DNA of 64,000 nt from Toxorhynchites rutilus septentrionalis (lineage: Eukaryota > Arthropoda > Insecta > Diptera > Culicidae): NCBI RefSeq assembly GCF_029784135.1, contig NC_073746.1, positions 145,642,556 to 145,706,555 of the forward strand, read 5' to 3'. Position numbers and translations under genes: made by a program. Below, in pieces: positions 10,170 through 43,713 of the stretch; the first letter of the stretch is position 1, and the number at the start of each line of letters is the position of its first letter. A model generated the notes under the pieces. The model saw nothing but the letters and a program-made list of their open reading frames with translations, made no database searches and had not been told where the DNA came from.

Positions 10170-11216
10170 GGTGAAGGTGGAAGCTAGCTACAAATGGCTA
10201 CCACAATGGCGCTCATTTCTTTCGTCTCCTTCCCTCACCCCTCGCCCGAAAATCAATCATTTTGCGAAACAGTGTGAAGAAAATGATCGTTTTCGCACAC
10301 TTCCCATCAAGTAATATCAACCAAACTCAAATCGATTACTCACAAGGGAATCAATTTTCGTTTGCTGTCACACTATATAGTGGAAAACGTCCGAAAACTC
10401 GAGCTAGTGATCTGAAAGTTAAATTTTCATTTTTCAATCTTCGGCAACGGTTTTGTTTGGTTACTGGTGAAAGCATCGTTATTTTTTCGACACTGATGCC
10501 AGACAAAATCATCGCAACATCTATAAAAACCACTCAATAAAATGTTATTCCTGAGTCATAGCGTTTCATGTCATGAAAATCAATAGAATAAAATTGTGTT
10601 GATATCAATACAATTATAATTTTTACGTTTAATGGGTCTATAATGTAAGTTTTAGCAAGTTTAACATTGGGTAAGAAAATTGTATTGCAGAGCTCGGAAC
10701 ACTGCCACGGCTGCCTATGCTTTCAAAAACAGTAAACAGAAAAGTATTACATTCAATCAAAATGCCTCGGCCAACGAAGAGAAGAGTTAAGGCTATTCAA
10801 CTTGAATATGTGAAAACAATACGATCAACGGAGGAAAATATTAAGGAATTATCAACATCGAGTTACTATGCGGAAGAACTTGTTAATACCGAAAGAACCC
10901 CAATCGCATGTGTTATAAATTTGCTCATGTTACGCTCGCGTATAATCAGAATTTTACTTCATATGCAAATGCACCTTCAATATATATTTATATTTGCAAT
11001 AGTTTATCGGAACATATCGTTCATACATTTTACTTTAGTATTGAATTGTTATTTTTTGGTTTCAAATGTATTCAAAGACTCGTGTCAATGGAGCGCCACA
11101 CAGTCTGATAAGTGAATTGATCTATTTACGTGTGTTTTGCTCTTCTCTCACAAACTACCTCATTTTTACACGTGGATTTACCTATACTACTACAATGGCT
11201 AGCTTCCACCTTCACC
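10170..11216 (+). mobile_element. 1.05-kb TTAA-flanked DNA element with a small ORF
   Basis: Termini GGTGAAGGTGGAAGCTAGC (10170) and its reverse complement (to 11216) are about 20-bp perfect inverted repeats. The flanks are TTAA (10166-10169) and TTAT (11217-11220); the copy at 61256-62300 has TTAA on both sides. A TTAA duplication suggests a piggyBac-type non-autonomous element. A TTA duplication with a TIR starting AGGTG (Harbinger type) is an alternative. The element carries a small ORF that also exists in the 61-kb copy. Confidence 0.8.
10762..11115 (+). CDS. Small element-borne ORF, unknown function (copy 2)
   Basis: From ATG 10762 the product begins MPRPTKRRVKA, and about 44 residues align with the product of the 61-kb copy (minus strand from ATG 61710). 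The shared stretch includes EYVKTIRS, ENIKELSTSSYYAEELVNT and a basic N-terminus. Beyond residue 46 this copy is frameshifted: its +1 frame resumes the match (MCYKFAHVT). No known domain was recognised. It may be a captured gene fragment or the remnant of a larger ORF. Confidence 0.35.
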   Translation: MPRPTKRRVKAIQLEYVKTIRSTEENIKELSTSSYYAEELVNTERTPIACVINLLMLRSRIIRILLHMQMHLQYIFIFAIVYRNISFIHFTLVLNCYFLVSNVFKDSCQWSATQSDK

Positions 11217-11271
11217 TTATTCTGAAATTCTATCTTGTTATCGAACAGTATTGGAGCGCAATCAGTGCAAA

Positions 11272-11350
11272 CTAGAGATGGGCAAAACGGTTCACAACCG
11301 TTCACTTAAGTGAACTAGTTCTTTTGAGCAGTTCACTAACTCTTTCGTAA
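11272..11350 (+). mobile_element. Possible hAT-like MITE end
   Basis: The start TAGAGATGGGCAAAACGGTTC resembles the ends of many animal hAT non-autonomous elements. It is followed by a perfect 16-bp palindrome (GTTCACTTAAGTGAAC, about 11304-11319). The opposite terminus was not found. Confidence 0.3.
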
Positions 11351-11724
11351 ATAAGAGGGATATGCCAAAGCAAGTAAAAAAAGTGTGGGATGTTATGTAG
11401 GACTGTTCTGTTCATTCGAAAAAGGCTGTTAGTAAATAATTATTTGTCCGAATTCTGCTAAAAATATCTAAGCACAATAGAAAATCAAACCACGATTTTG
11501 AAATTTTTATTTAGTTTGAGTCGTGATTCATTCTTTTCAGCACAAACTAGCGTTGCGCTGCTTTTCTTATGATGATTTGCGATAGCTGCTATAGCAAAAC
11601 GTGAGCATATTTCTCAAAATTATCGAGCACAATTTGATATAAGTGCGATTCACATACAACATCCGCGTTACGTTCACGTCACGTCCCGTCGCATTACGCC
11701 AATTATTCTCCCATGCAACTCTTA

Positions 11725-12109
11725 GGCCAGGCGCAAGTTGAGACGCGTATAGCGCGAGTAACTTGCCGCGATATAGCGCCTGTTTTTGTGGCTAATGAAA
11801 ACAGATAGAACGGCGCAAATTGGCCAGATGACGCGAGATTGTGGAGCGCTCGTGAGTGTCGACTCGCGTGACGCTGTGGCTGAACCACAGTTTCTCGTGC
11901 TGGTCGTACCGGTCGGGTGATTGTGTTAGTAAATAAATATATCGCGCAAAACTGTGTGAATCAGACATTGTATGCGAGTGGCACGTTATTTACACCAAAC
12001 TGCGACTGAATATGCGCTCCACCACGCTACGTTTGTGGCACGTATGAGTCGTGTTGGTGGTCTCGTGTTCGTTTACGAGCGCTATACGCTTCTCAATTTG
12101 CGCCTTGCC
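11725..12109. mobile_element. Harbinger-type MITE, 385 bp
   Basis: The ends GGCCAGGCGCAAGTTGAGAC and GGCAAGGCGCAAATTGAGAA (the latter on the opposite strand) form inverted repeats of about 35 bp with a few mismatches, continuing into GCGTATAGCGC. The element is bracketed by TTA at 11722-11724 and 12110-12112, the 3-bp duplication typical of PIF/Harbinger elements. It is rich in GCG and CGC, unlike its AT-rich surroundings. It has no coding capacity. Confidence 0.8.
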
Positions 12110-13734
12110 TTATGAAAGCATTCACATACACCGGCAACGAAACGACCCGTCAGCATACGTTCAACGAAAATGACCGGCAGGATTTGTAGAAAAGAATAAT
12201 TGACAGGGACGGACGGTTCGTTGGGTTTTTTTCTGGGCTTTGTGTCTCGGCTTTTGTCAAATATTGAATATACGTATCTCGCGAAAAATCAGATGTCGCA
12301 GATGTTTTTGAACATACCTTGAATCAACGATTTGTATTTACACGGCGTTGTTCGACAACAGATTTACCGCAATTTAAATTCACTAACCAGTTTCAAAAAA
12401 AGGGCAATTTTAACGGGTCCTTCGCGACCCCTTGAGTATGCTTTGCGACACGTTTGGCGACAACGAACCGCCGATTGGGAATCGATAAACACATTTTTGT
12501 GATATAACTAACTAATTTCTCACTATAAGCGTTAGTAATCAATTCATATCCGAGACACCGTGTATTTTGTCCACATGCGCTCTTCTGCTCTATAAAAAAA
12601 CAGCAATGGAAAATTCATAAAAATTAATCAGCAAAATATGCCTTACATCTGATAGGTGCTATTGTGGTGAATATTCTTTGAAATCGCACTGCTCGTACAC
12701 TGTATATAGGGGAACTGGGGAAAAAGTGGTCACCCTAAGGAACATGCCCATTTCCTGTTTCTACAAACCACTGAAATTCCCGTTCTTCGAAGAATATTGT
12801 AGCTCAACTTATTGTAGTCCAAGATAGTAAGCGGTTTTTATTATGAAAATTGAAACTAGCACATTTTTCATTATTAGAAAAAAAATGAAAAAACAAACTT
12901 TTTATTAGTGAGGTGGTACAGTGGTCACCTGTGGGGTGCAAGGTGATCAGTCGCACATATCGCGCTAGAAGGGATAGATTTATGCGTATTTTCTTGTCCA
13001 AATTTGTTTAAATCATTACTGAAATAGTAGGTACATGTATGAATTGAGCTAGGCCTATTCACTAGAGTGCCAATGGATGTATGGGAAAAAAGGGACCTTC
13101 GAATTTTCAAAGGGAACTTGATTAAGTGTTGATTCCCACGAAAAACTACCCTATGCAAAATATCAGCTCAATCGGACTTCATTTACTAGTCTGCCGTGAT
13201 CTCGCAAAGTAACGCAAGCGCCATTTTACTTTTTATGTTATAGATCTATAAAGAATATCAAATCCTTTCAAACGGCTGCGAAGACGTTAGACTGCTCGAC
13301 GCATGCTACAAAGTCGGAAAATGTGTAGAATTCTTCTCCCTGATGCTACCTCATGCTTCGCTCAACGGTGGCATGTTGTAGAAAATATTTGGAAACAGAT
13401 TCTCGCATATTTTGATGGATGAACGCCAATCGATTGTGGAAACAGCGGTTAAAGTTTGCTGTTTCCACAACAAACTGGCGTTAGTTGCATAGCTTGAATA
13501 AAACTGAATTTTCTCAAAAACTTTTCAGGCGTAAAAACGACCAAGTGCCAAAAAGTCAATTTTTGACCAAAAAAAATGTTTTCTAGATAACAGAACTCCG
13601 CCTGCGAATGACGGATCTCTATAGTAGCATGTCCGAAAAGGAACCTGAAACTATTGAGAACCAGAGCAGTAGGTCCAAAGCCCCAAAAAAGGAGGATGGT
13701 TGTAATAGCTGTTATCCATGGTTATTATAGAAAG
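12110..13734. other. Gene-free; left inverted end and repeat flanking the LOA LINE
   Basis: At about 12709 the sequence TATAGGGGAACTGGGGAAAA followed by AGTGGTCACC is matched in inverse form near 18715-18750 (GGTGACCACTTTGCC). A block at 13060-13200 recurs inverted at 18080-18200 and again, more diverged, at 17820-17940. This suggests that the LINE lies inside an older element with inverted ends. No gene was recognised. Confidence 0.4.
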
Positions 13735-13930
13735 AAAGTAGTGGATAAACCCCTAAGCCAAGGTGTCACGCGACCCGTGCCGAGGGTTGAATGGTATGGG
13801 GGGTTTCATCAAATACCTTGCCTATAACGGAGCCTGTGGAGCACCGGGGCGCCCTCCACAGTATTTTCCGCCCTTACTGCATTAAGCGGGTCAACAAGCT
13901 TTTCGGGTTCTGGCAGCCTCTCCCTGAATA

Positions 13931-14680
13931 ATGGAGACGAACAAAATGCTGGACAGAATAAAGTATATTCAGCTGAACCTTCATCACGCCAAGGGAGCTA
14001 GCAGCGTCCTATGCAGAAGGTTCATTCACGAAACTTTGGATGTGGCTCTTATTCAAGAGCCTTGGTTCTATAATTCTAGGATTCAAGGAATCTCTACACA
14101 AAATTTTAGGCTTCTCTATGACAGCACACAAACTGCACCAATAGCAGCAATTCTTATACGGGATAACATTAGGTATGTACCGATCACAGAATTTATCAAC
14201 CGTGACATCGTGGCAATACAATTGGAGGTTCCAAGGACCCGCGGAAAAACCGTTATCATCGTCGCTTTGGCTTATTTCCCAGGAGATAACGTTGAAGTTC
14301 CTCCATTTGAAGTTGCTATGCTGATACAATATTGTAAATTAAATGACAAACAATTCATCATAGGAAGTGACGCCAATGCCCACCATAAGGCCTGGGGCAG
14401 TAGCGACATCAATGTTAGAGGTGAATGTTTGCTTGAATATTTAATGTCAAATTATATTAACATTTGTAACCAAGGAAACGACCCAACATTTGTTAACTCT
14501 ATTAGACAAGAAGTTCTTGATCTAACACTCTGCAGTTCTAAACTATCAGATAAGATAAAAAATTGGCATGTGTCAAATAAAGAATCTTTATCTGATCATG
14601 AACCTATAATGTTTAATTATAATTCTGGTGATTCTTTTGATCGAACAACTCAGAGATCCAAGAAAAACAAATTGGGGTAG
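13931..14680 (+). pseudogene. LOA LINE endonuclease domain
   Basis: The reading frame covers the exonuclease/endonuclease/phosphatase fold that nicks the target DNA. The catalytic Glu is in IQEPW (about residue 43), the SDANAHHKAWG block is near residue 144, and the terminal SLSDHEPI motif carries the catalytic Asp-His. It runs into a frameshift at about 14640, where the next frame (14628-14870) continues the linker. Confidence 0.8.
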
Positions 14681-15129
14681 TTATCATTCCAAACTTCAGG
14701 AGAAAATTTTGATATCAGTGGAAAGTATTTCTTTCACTGAACAGCTTGAAATAGTTTCATCAGAATTTGAAACCAATATTAAATCCACCTTCGAAGAAAA
14801 CTGTCCACTGAAGCAAAAAACTTCAAGTAAGGATGCATCTTGGTGGAACAAAAAACAAAAAAAGGCTTAGAAAATAGTCTAGAAAACTTTTCAACAAAAC
14901 AAAAATTACCTCTGATTGGACAGATTACAAAAACTGTCTAACAGAATATAACAAAGAAATCCGTAATTCTAAGAGAAGGGATTGGAAGTTCACATGTAAA
15001 CATGTAGAAAGTTTACCTGTTGTAGCAAGACTTCATAAAGCCCTTTCTAAGGATCATACCAACGGACTTGGTAGTCTGAAAAAAGGAAATGGTCAATATA
15101 CAACCGATTCCCAGGAAACACTTAGTATC

Positions 15130-16479
15130 ATGATGGAAACACACTTCCCAGGCTCAATCCAATTGATTTCCGGACACGCACAGGTCGTCAACACAGCTCA
15201 ATCTTGTCTAATCAGAGGCGAGAATAGAGCTAATGAATTGGCTAGGGCGGTCTTCACGAAGTCAAGGGTTGAATGGGCAGTGGATTCCTTGAAGCCCGTT
15301 AAATCTCCAGGACCAGACGGGATTTATCCGGTGCTGTTACAAAAAAGCAAAGATATCACTGTCCCTCTTCTAACGGAGATGTTTAGAGCTAGTATGGTAC
15401 TAAGCTACATTCCTAGTAAATGGCGAGAAGTCCGGGTTATATTTATTCCCAAGGCTGGCAAATGTGACAGGACGACTCCCAAAACGTATAGACCAATTAG
15501 TCTAACATCTGTCTTAAAAATGATGCAAAAGGTCATTGATCTCCATATCAAATTATCATATTTGAACAGGAGACCATTGAACAGATTTCAATTTGTCTAC
15601 CAAGCAAATAAATCAACTGAAACAGCGCTTCACACGTTAATTTCAAAAATAGAGAAGTCTTTTGATGCTAAAGAAATCTCACTTACAGCTTTTCTTGATA
15701 TTAAGGGAGCTTTTGACAATGCATCCTACAGCTCTATAAATAAAGCTATGAAAAAATGTAGTTTTGACATGTGCATCTCCAACTGGATACATTCCATGCT
15801 AACCAACCGACTAATAACAGCTAAATTAGGAGGATCTACTCTAACAACGAAACGTACTAGAGGTTGCCCTCAAGGAGGAGTTCTGTCTCCTCTGTGGTCC
15901 CTAGTTGTCGACGATCTTCTTTATAACCTAGCTAATTTAGGATACGAAGTCATTGGTTTTGCTGATGACATAATCATCTTAGTGAGAGGTAAATGTGTGT
16001 ATACTATTTCCAATAGAATGCAAACAGCCCTTAACTACACACTCAAATAATGCAACTTGGAAGGACTTAGTGTTAATCCTTCAAAAACAGTCATAATTCC
16101 ATTTACCAAAAAAAGAAGGTATAAGATTCCATCTCTTAGATTGGGAGGTGTACAATTGGAGCTTTCAAAACGAACCAAATATTTAGGTGTCATGCTTGAC
16201 CAAAAACTAAATTGGAACGACCAACTGGAGTATGCAATATCTAAAGCTCAGACTGCTCTCTGGAGTTGTAGTAGTATATTCGGGAAAAAGTGGGGACTAA
16301 AACCGAGAATGATTCACTGGATTTACTCGGCAATTGTGAGACCCAGACTAACATATGCTTCGCTAGTGTGGTGGCCTAAAACTACACAAATATCAGCTCA
16401 GAAAAAGCTCGATAAACTACAACGTCTGGCATGCTTATCAATAACTGGAGCAATGCCTAGCGCCCCTTCAAAACCCTAA
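15130..16479 (+). pseudogene. LOA LINE reverse transcriptase domain, split by a stop
   Basis: The fingers and palm motifs are all present: SPGPDGIYP, YRPISLTSVLKM, FLDIKGAFDNAS (first catalytic Asp), GCPQGGVLSPL, and GFADDIIIL (catalytic Asp pair). A TAA at 16048-16050 ends the palm part. The thumb continues in the same frame at 16057-16479 (TKYLGVMLDQKLNW) and is then lost to a second stop. Confidence 0.85.
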
Positions 16480-16648
16480 ATGCTCTTTTATACTTTCTAC
16501 AATTGCACCAATATGTGCAACTTGAAGCGGAAAAAGGTGCTCTTAGACTGAAACGTATAAACATTTTCTAGAAGTAGATCTCACAGAGCATTTACAAATC
16601 CTGAAAGATTTTCAACTGAACACTATAGTAAGCAGGAATGAAGACTGG

Positions 16649-17106
16649 ATGGAAACAAAGACTAACTTCAGCGTTCCCTTCAAAGTGATTGAATTCAATC
16701 GCAACGAATGGGAAGAAGGTGGTCCCAAAACTCGTCCAGGATCACTCGTGTTTTATATCGATGGATCTAAAATCGGTAAATCGGGAGCTGGTATTACTGG
16801 ACCAGGAATCGACATGTCAATTCCTATGGGACAGTGGCCTACAGTTTTTCAAGCAGAAATACAAGCTATTCTAACATGTATAAATATTTATTTGACTAGA
16901 AAATACAGGTATGCCAATATCTGTATCTTCTCAGATAGCCAAGCAGCTCTTAATGCAGTAAAAGCATACACATGTCAGTCAAAGCTAGTTTGGGAATGTA
17001 TTTTATCCTTAAACAACTAGCTGCTACTAACGAAGTTAACCTATACTGGGTGCCTGATCACTGCGGTATAGAAGGTAATGCATAAGCTGATCTCTTAGCA
17101 AGATTA
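16649..17106 (+). pseudogene. LOA LINE RNase H domain
   Basis: The motifs FYIDGSKIGKSGAGI, FQAEIQAI, IFSDSQAALNA and, after a frameshift near 17015, WVPDHCGIEGN correspond in order to the Asp, Glu, Asp and His blocks of RNase H1. The frame break and downstream stops make it non-functional. Confidence 0.75.
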
Positions 17107-17700
17107 GGATCTTCAACTAAATTCGTCGGGCCTGAGCCATTTTGTGGCTTATCTACATCATGCATGAAATCGGAGCTCAAAACCTGGGAAATATCAATGA
17201 TTGAAGCCAACTGGATGGCTCTATCAACACCAAGACAATCCAAATTATTCGTTACACCTTGTAACAGAATAACACGCAACCTACTCAGCTTGAATAAGGC
17301 AGATTTGAGTACACCGGACACTGTCCGAGCAGTTATCACCTTAAAAAAATCGGAAAACTGGCAGATGATAACTGTCGTTTCTGCAATTTCGAAGCTGAGA
17401 CTTCAAAACATTTAATGTGTCAATGCAGTACACTAATTCAGCGAAGACTGCGAATTCTTGGAAAGGGCATTCTTATGCCTAACGAGATTTGGTCTGATGA
17501 ACCGAAACAGGTAAGGAACTTCATAAAGGAAGTCATACCTTCGAGGGGGGATATGCAAAGTACTGGTGCGACTATCACTTATTCCCTGAGTGATGGAACG
17601 AACTGACACTGCATACATAGCAAACTGGAGTGCTCTACAATAGATCAAACTAATGGTCGCAGTGGTACAATGCTCCTACAGAAGAAGAAGAAAGAAGAAC

Positions 17701-18760
17701 AGTAAATCTTGACGTTCTATGCAATTCTAAGATATTTGGCATCCACTTTTTTTGAAAACCCCGGTTTCCCTTACTCCCCCCTTGGGTGATGTTCAAAACT
17801 TAAACTTTAACGTTTGCGACACTAGTAAATGAACTACGATTGAGCCAATATTTTGTATAGAGTCAAATCGAGCAAATCAACATTTCGTGCCGTATGAAAA
17901 ATCGATATGACGATTTTCATTGGCACCCAAAACCATACGTCTTGTCTCGTATTCAAAAAAAAACCTGCCAGAGCGTCAATTTTAGAAAAAAAAATTTTTT
18001 CGAGATGAAGTAGATCTTGACGTTTCATGCAATTTGAAGACATTTGGAATCATTTTTTTTCCGAAAACCTTAGGTGATTTTTAGGCGACACTAGTAGATT
18101 AAGTCCGATTGAGCTGATATGTTGCATAGGGTAGTTTTTCGTGGGAATCAACACTTTTAATCAATTTCCCCTATGAAAATTCGAGATGACCATTTTCATT
18201 GGTACTCCACTATTGACCTAAAGTCGTAATTGAAATTTTCTTATACGTACAAAAACGTAGTAGGAAACAATGTTTTTCATAATAAGGCTGGGTTTTGGTT
18301 AAGGTGGCATATTTTTCCTGGATCAAAACCACAAAAGGGACCCCTTTAGAAGCAGAAGGTGACAAGTAATATCAGTTTTGAAAACAGAACATTGTCAGTA
18401 GTAATCATCCACCGACCACTCTGCCACCCAAACAACGAACTGTGAAATATGCGAAACAATTGCGAAATTGATGAAAATATCTGTTCACCTTTTATAGAAT
18501 ATGTGAACAGTCGTCCAAACTGTTGGTGTTGATAAATTCGAAACACACAAAACTACGGTCGAATGGCTACCGATCGAACGATTTTTGTTTTTGTTTATAT
18601 TTTGACATGCGACAGGCCCACTGAAGTACAGGGTGACTAAAAAGTCGTGAAATTCTTCAAACATAGGCTGACTATGAATACGGTGTCAATAATCAATAGT
18701 TATACTACCAAACAAGCAGGTGACCACTTTGCCACCACTATCCCTACCTAATCAAATAAA
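17701..18760. other. Right flank of the LOA LINE; inverted-repeat partner region
   Basis: Two related blocks (17820-17950 and 18070-18200), both containing CGATTGAGC and CATTTTCATTGG-like stretches, are homologous to each other and inversely to 13060-13200. Near 18715-18750 lies the inverse of the GTGGTCACC terminus at 12709. No coding sequence was recognised. Confidence 0.4.
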
Positions 18761-19734
18761 CGAAATAAAAAGAGGAGTCAGAGAAGAGAAGTGGAACTTG
18801 AGAGAAAAAAGTGGCAACGATTTGTGGCAAGAAAATGTAAACAGTGAAAAAATTGACAGATGGTTTACGCTCTAAAAATTGAACATATTGTTAAGATGTC
18901 TCTAAGAGGGTGGGAGACATCATATATAAGGTGGGAGGTTCGTATATAATGTTAGCATCATCATGATAAACACGGCGAATGGGATAGAAATTATGAACTG
19001 AAAATTGAATAAAATATACATATACACACTGAAACGCTGTGGACAAATATTATAATGCATTTTTATCGGCTTATGTATAATGCATTATCAAAATAAACCC
19101 ATATGTATTGTAATCATAACTTGCTGTTCTATTCATAACAACATTTATGGTCGTATTCCACCAATGATGACAAATGTGTAATTTACGAATGAAGCTTCGC
19201 CATAGAAACTGAACATTGAAAAAAAAAAATTAAAATGTGGTAAGAGCATCAGTTGATATATTTTAAAGCATTCTCATCGGAATAAATTGAATGATACAAT
19301 AATTATACGACTAAATAATGTATGTACGCTTAAAAAACAACTTAAAAATGTGATTTCTGAATAAATTTCTTTTTTTTCAGGTTCGAACACACCCCGTAAA
19401 AAGCCATTTTTTTAAATACCCTCTGTTGGTATTGTATCTAGAATTTACAAGGTAATGAAACGTTAACGTCAATTAGTTTTTAGTAAACAGCTTTTTAGCT
19501 GCCGGGGAAATTAACACCAAACTATATACTATATATATTCCATGCCAATTATTGTTCGTAATTGTTCTTTATAGTTTTCATTCAAGGGCGCTACATTTTT
19601 TTATATTTTTTCTCGAAAGCTGAGGATTTTTTAGACAACATATCCAAAAATGTGTCCTTCTTCGTTTTTAAATTATGATTTTTCAAATTTAACCGATGGT
19701 TCAAAAAATCATGTTTCTCCTTTTTTCCAAAAAT

Positions 19735-20314
19735 TACGTTTTTCAAAAATTCATAACTTTTGATCTACTGAACCGATTCAGATAATCGACATAGTTGATT
19801 CAAGTCAATAATTTCACACTTGCAAAAAATTATTTTTTTTTTTTATAAAAAAAAACAGATACAATTATTAATCACGAAAACAAAATAATTTTTTTTCGCA
19901 AGTGCAATATTTTTCCAAAAAATTCTAGGCTTCAATTTGATATATCTATCATCTGAATCGCTCTAGCAGTTCAAATGTTATGAATTTTTGAGAATAGGAA
20001 AAAGGGGAAGAAATTAATATTCAGAACTATCGGTTAACTTTAAAAAATTATAACTCAAAAAAGAAAAAAAAAACATAATATAGAAAAATATAGCGCTGTT
20101 GGTCCCGAAACCATGTAAACTATAAAAACGGATACAATCAAGAATTACAAGAAAAAAAATTAAAATTTCTTGCAAGTTTGACATTTTTTCCAAAAAAGAC
20201 TAGCTCATTAACTTCAATTTGATGTATCGATAATCTGAATCGGCTTAGTGGTTCAAAAGTTATGAGTTTTTGATAAAAGTCATTTTTGGGAAAAAGTGAA
20301 AAAAATCGAATCAC
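19735..20314. repeat. AT-rich inverted repeat
   Basis: The phrases AAAATTCATAACTTTTGATC and GAACCGATTCAGATAATCGA on the left are matched inversely by ATAATCTGAATCGGC and GGTTCAAAAGTTATGAGTTT on the right. A third, related block lies between them at about 19920-20000. It contains long A and T runs and has no coding capacity. Confidence 0.55.
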
Positions 20315-20700
20315 CCCAGCAAACATTAAATCGTATAACTTTGCATATGATAAGTTACATATAAATTCGTATCAAATCACAATCGCATAAAATATCAATC
20401 AAAATATCGATCATGTATATCTAAACTCGCATAAAATGCAAAAACACGATTTTCCATGTCATCGATGGATTGAGTGGTAACATTGTCGGATCAAATCGCA
20501 TATCAGTCCAAAAAACATCGCATATCGTTATATACGGCTTTATATGCGTACACAATATGGCATATACGTATATAGCCTCAACTTTTGCGTATGTATATAC
20601 TATATACTAGTTATATGCATCATATATCATACAAATGTGTCTTGGTTGTATGTATATCGCCTCCAATTATAGCTATTCATACGACTTAATGTTTGCTGGG
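20315..20700. mobile_element. MITE-C, 386 bp (CCCAGCAAACATTAAATCGTA termini)
   Basis: Terminal inverted repeats CCCAGCAAACATTAAATCGT and ACGACTTAATGTTTGCTGGG are near perfect over about 23 bp. The interior is rich in CATATA and TATACG phrases. A partial relative begins at about 52672 (CCCAGCAAAAATTCTAATTC), and a derivative interior lies at 55395-55640. Confidence 0.8.
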
Positions 20701-21946
20701 ACCCAACAAAAAAATAATACAGGTTCAATATTTTACCATAACGAAAACAAGCTACCAATTTTCACGAAAATCTGAAAACCACTATATCAGTTTGGCATGG
20801 AATGGCTGCAATAATACTGCAGTAATACTGCAATAGTTCACAAATTTCAAAGTTCGCGTTTTTCTTGTTGTTTTTCATGTCTTTTAGTGCGGCCATAATA
20901 ATAATTAAGATTACTGCATTTGGATTGACGGTAGAAAATATCATTAACTTCCTTGAATAGTGGATGTGATATAATCCACTTCATATATGTATATATATTT
21001 ATAAATATTTTCAAACGAATACATTTGTCAAACAAACTGCAAAACTAAATACTTTTATACTGTGCCTTAATTTTTTGATTTTAACGTTCAAAGACTCTTC
21101 AATAAAAATGGCAGTGAAAAACTGAGTAAAACTGACATACAATTATGACGGATGATTGCTTCTTGATTGACGCGTGCTCCAACTGTCGAAGTGCCAATTA
21201 AAAGGCACTCCAACTAAAAAAGCGCTATAAAACTACTATAAAACTGTGAAAAATATATAAAAAATATACAAAGACTCTTTTTGTCCTTTATGAGTTTGTT
21301 TTTTTTAAGTTACTACTAGGGATGTTTGCGGATTAATGGAAAGATATGATATGATAATAAAGCAAAGGTAATCATGGATTTTTAATAGATTAATCTCATA
21401 AAAATATTGAAAAAAACATTCCTTTTTTTAATTTCTCTTTCAAATTTTGATAAAATTACACTGCATAGTTAAATAAGGGCAATATTAATATTTGAATAAA
21501 CTTATGTAATTATAAACATGTTTATATAAACCTTCCCATCTTCTCATTTTTCATTAAAGACCTTGCGTCAAGACAGCTAGAAATCCATACACTCTCAAAT
21601 CAAGTGTGCCTGAAAAAATTATATTCTTCACGTAAACAAGCGATGAAAATGTGGACACTTTTTAGTGAGTGAATTGTATGGAGTTCCACTGCTGTGGAGG
21701 AGTATTGTTTGGGCAGTAGTAAAAGCAACAATCAACGATTAGAACCACGTGTTGCTTACTGCCTGGCTGCTGAACAAAATGATGAAAGCTTTGAAAGATT
21801 CCACGAGTAATATTACCATATCTTAACAACTTTATGACGCCATTATAGAACTACGCAAGAACAAAGATCACATAGTCCAGGATAAAATACGTATATATTT
21901 CAGCATGTTTTAAAAGTAATTGTTAATTTATGTTTTGAAGCAAAAT
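20701..21946. other. No gene recognised; 3' flank of JMJD7
   Basis: AT-rich. A stretch at 20755-20820 (ACCACTATATCAGTTTGGCA) resembles 57545-57575 and is a dispersed repeat fragment. A stretch near 21590-21700 resembles 55880-55985 (shared phrases around CACTCTC, GTAAACAAGC and GTATGGAGTT), again a repeat. Confidence 0.4.
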
Positions 21947-21952
21947 TTTATT
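21947..21952 (-). terminator. Candidate poly(A) signal of the JMJD7 gene
   Basis: AATAAA on the minus strand, about 190 bp beyond the JMJD7 stop codon. It is the nearest canonical signal seen in the expected 3' UTR. Confidence 0.5.
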
Positions 21953-22138
21953 AGCTTTCCTTGTAGAAATTTCTTTTTCGATTTTAAAGGCATCAATACA
22001 CCTCATCTGAGACTTATATTTCTTTAATATTGTTTTCTATATCTAAACAATTGTATTAGCTACATTTCTAGTTCAACTTCGTCGAATTAGCGCAGGAAAC
22101 GCTAATCCAAATTCGGGCCGACCCACGTTCCATCCTCA

Positions 22139-43350
<21,212 letters not shown>

Positions 43351-43713
43351 CCTTGGCAATAAAACGTATACACACTAGATAGATAGGAACATAATATTAT
43401 AAAGATGCATGCGTTGTGTACATAAAATGTTTGTGGCAGTAGGGATGTCCTGTTAATTCTTTTGTGTTGTCAAATGACAAGAAGAAACATTTCTCGCATA
43501 ACTTTTGAAAAAGTCCTATGTAAGAAATGTAAATAAATCGAGTAACAATAACAACAATAGTTCAAGTATCTATCCTCTTCACCTTTTAATCACCAATACA
43601 AAAAATGACCAATGGACAGATTCGGATTTTAGGCACTCTACTGTTACTTCGGACGTCACTTTCCTCCGACGCCCGAAATGTTCGAAGTAACAAAGAAATC
43701 AACAACAAAAAAA

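Larger units (their letters stand above)
13735..17700 (+). mobile_element. LOA/Lian-like non-LTR retrotransposon, 5'-truncated and broken
   Basis: One element carries, in order, an apurinic-type endonuclease (13931-14680), a reverse transcriptase (15130-16479) and an RNase H (16649-17106), then a 3' region ending in GAAGAAGAAGAAAGAAGAAC. The endonuclease start (IQLNLHHAKGAS, IQEPW) and the presence of RNase H point to the LOA clade known in Aedes. ORF1 is nearly all missing. The reading frame shifts near 14650 and 14870 and is stopped at 16048, 16477 and later, so the copy is dead. Confidence 0.85.

Noticed and set aside
10117..10540. Frames around 10117-10540 and their mirror at 61870-62208 as genes
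   Set aside because: They lie inside the TTAA element but differ by frame breaks between copies and contain no motif; only the MPRPTKRRVKA frame looked conserved.
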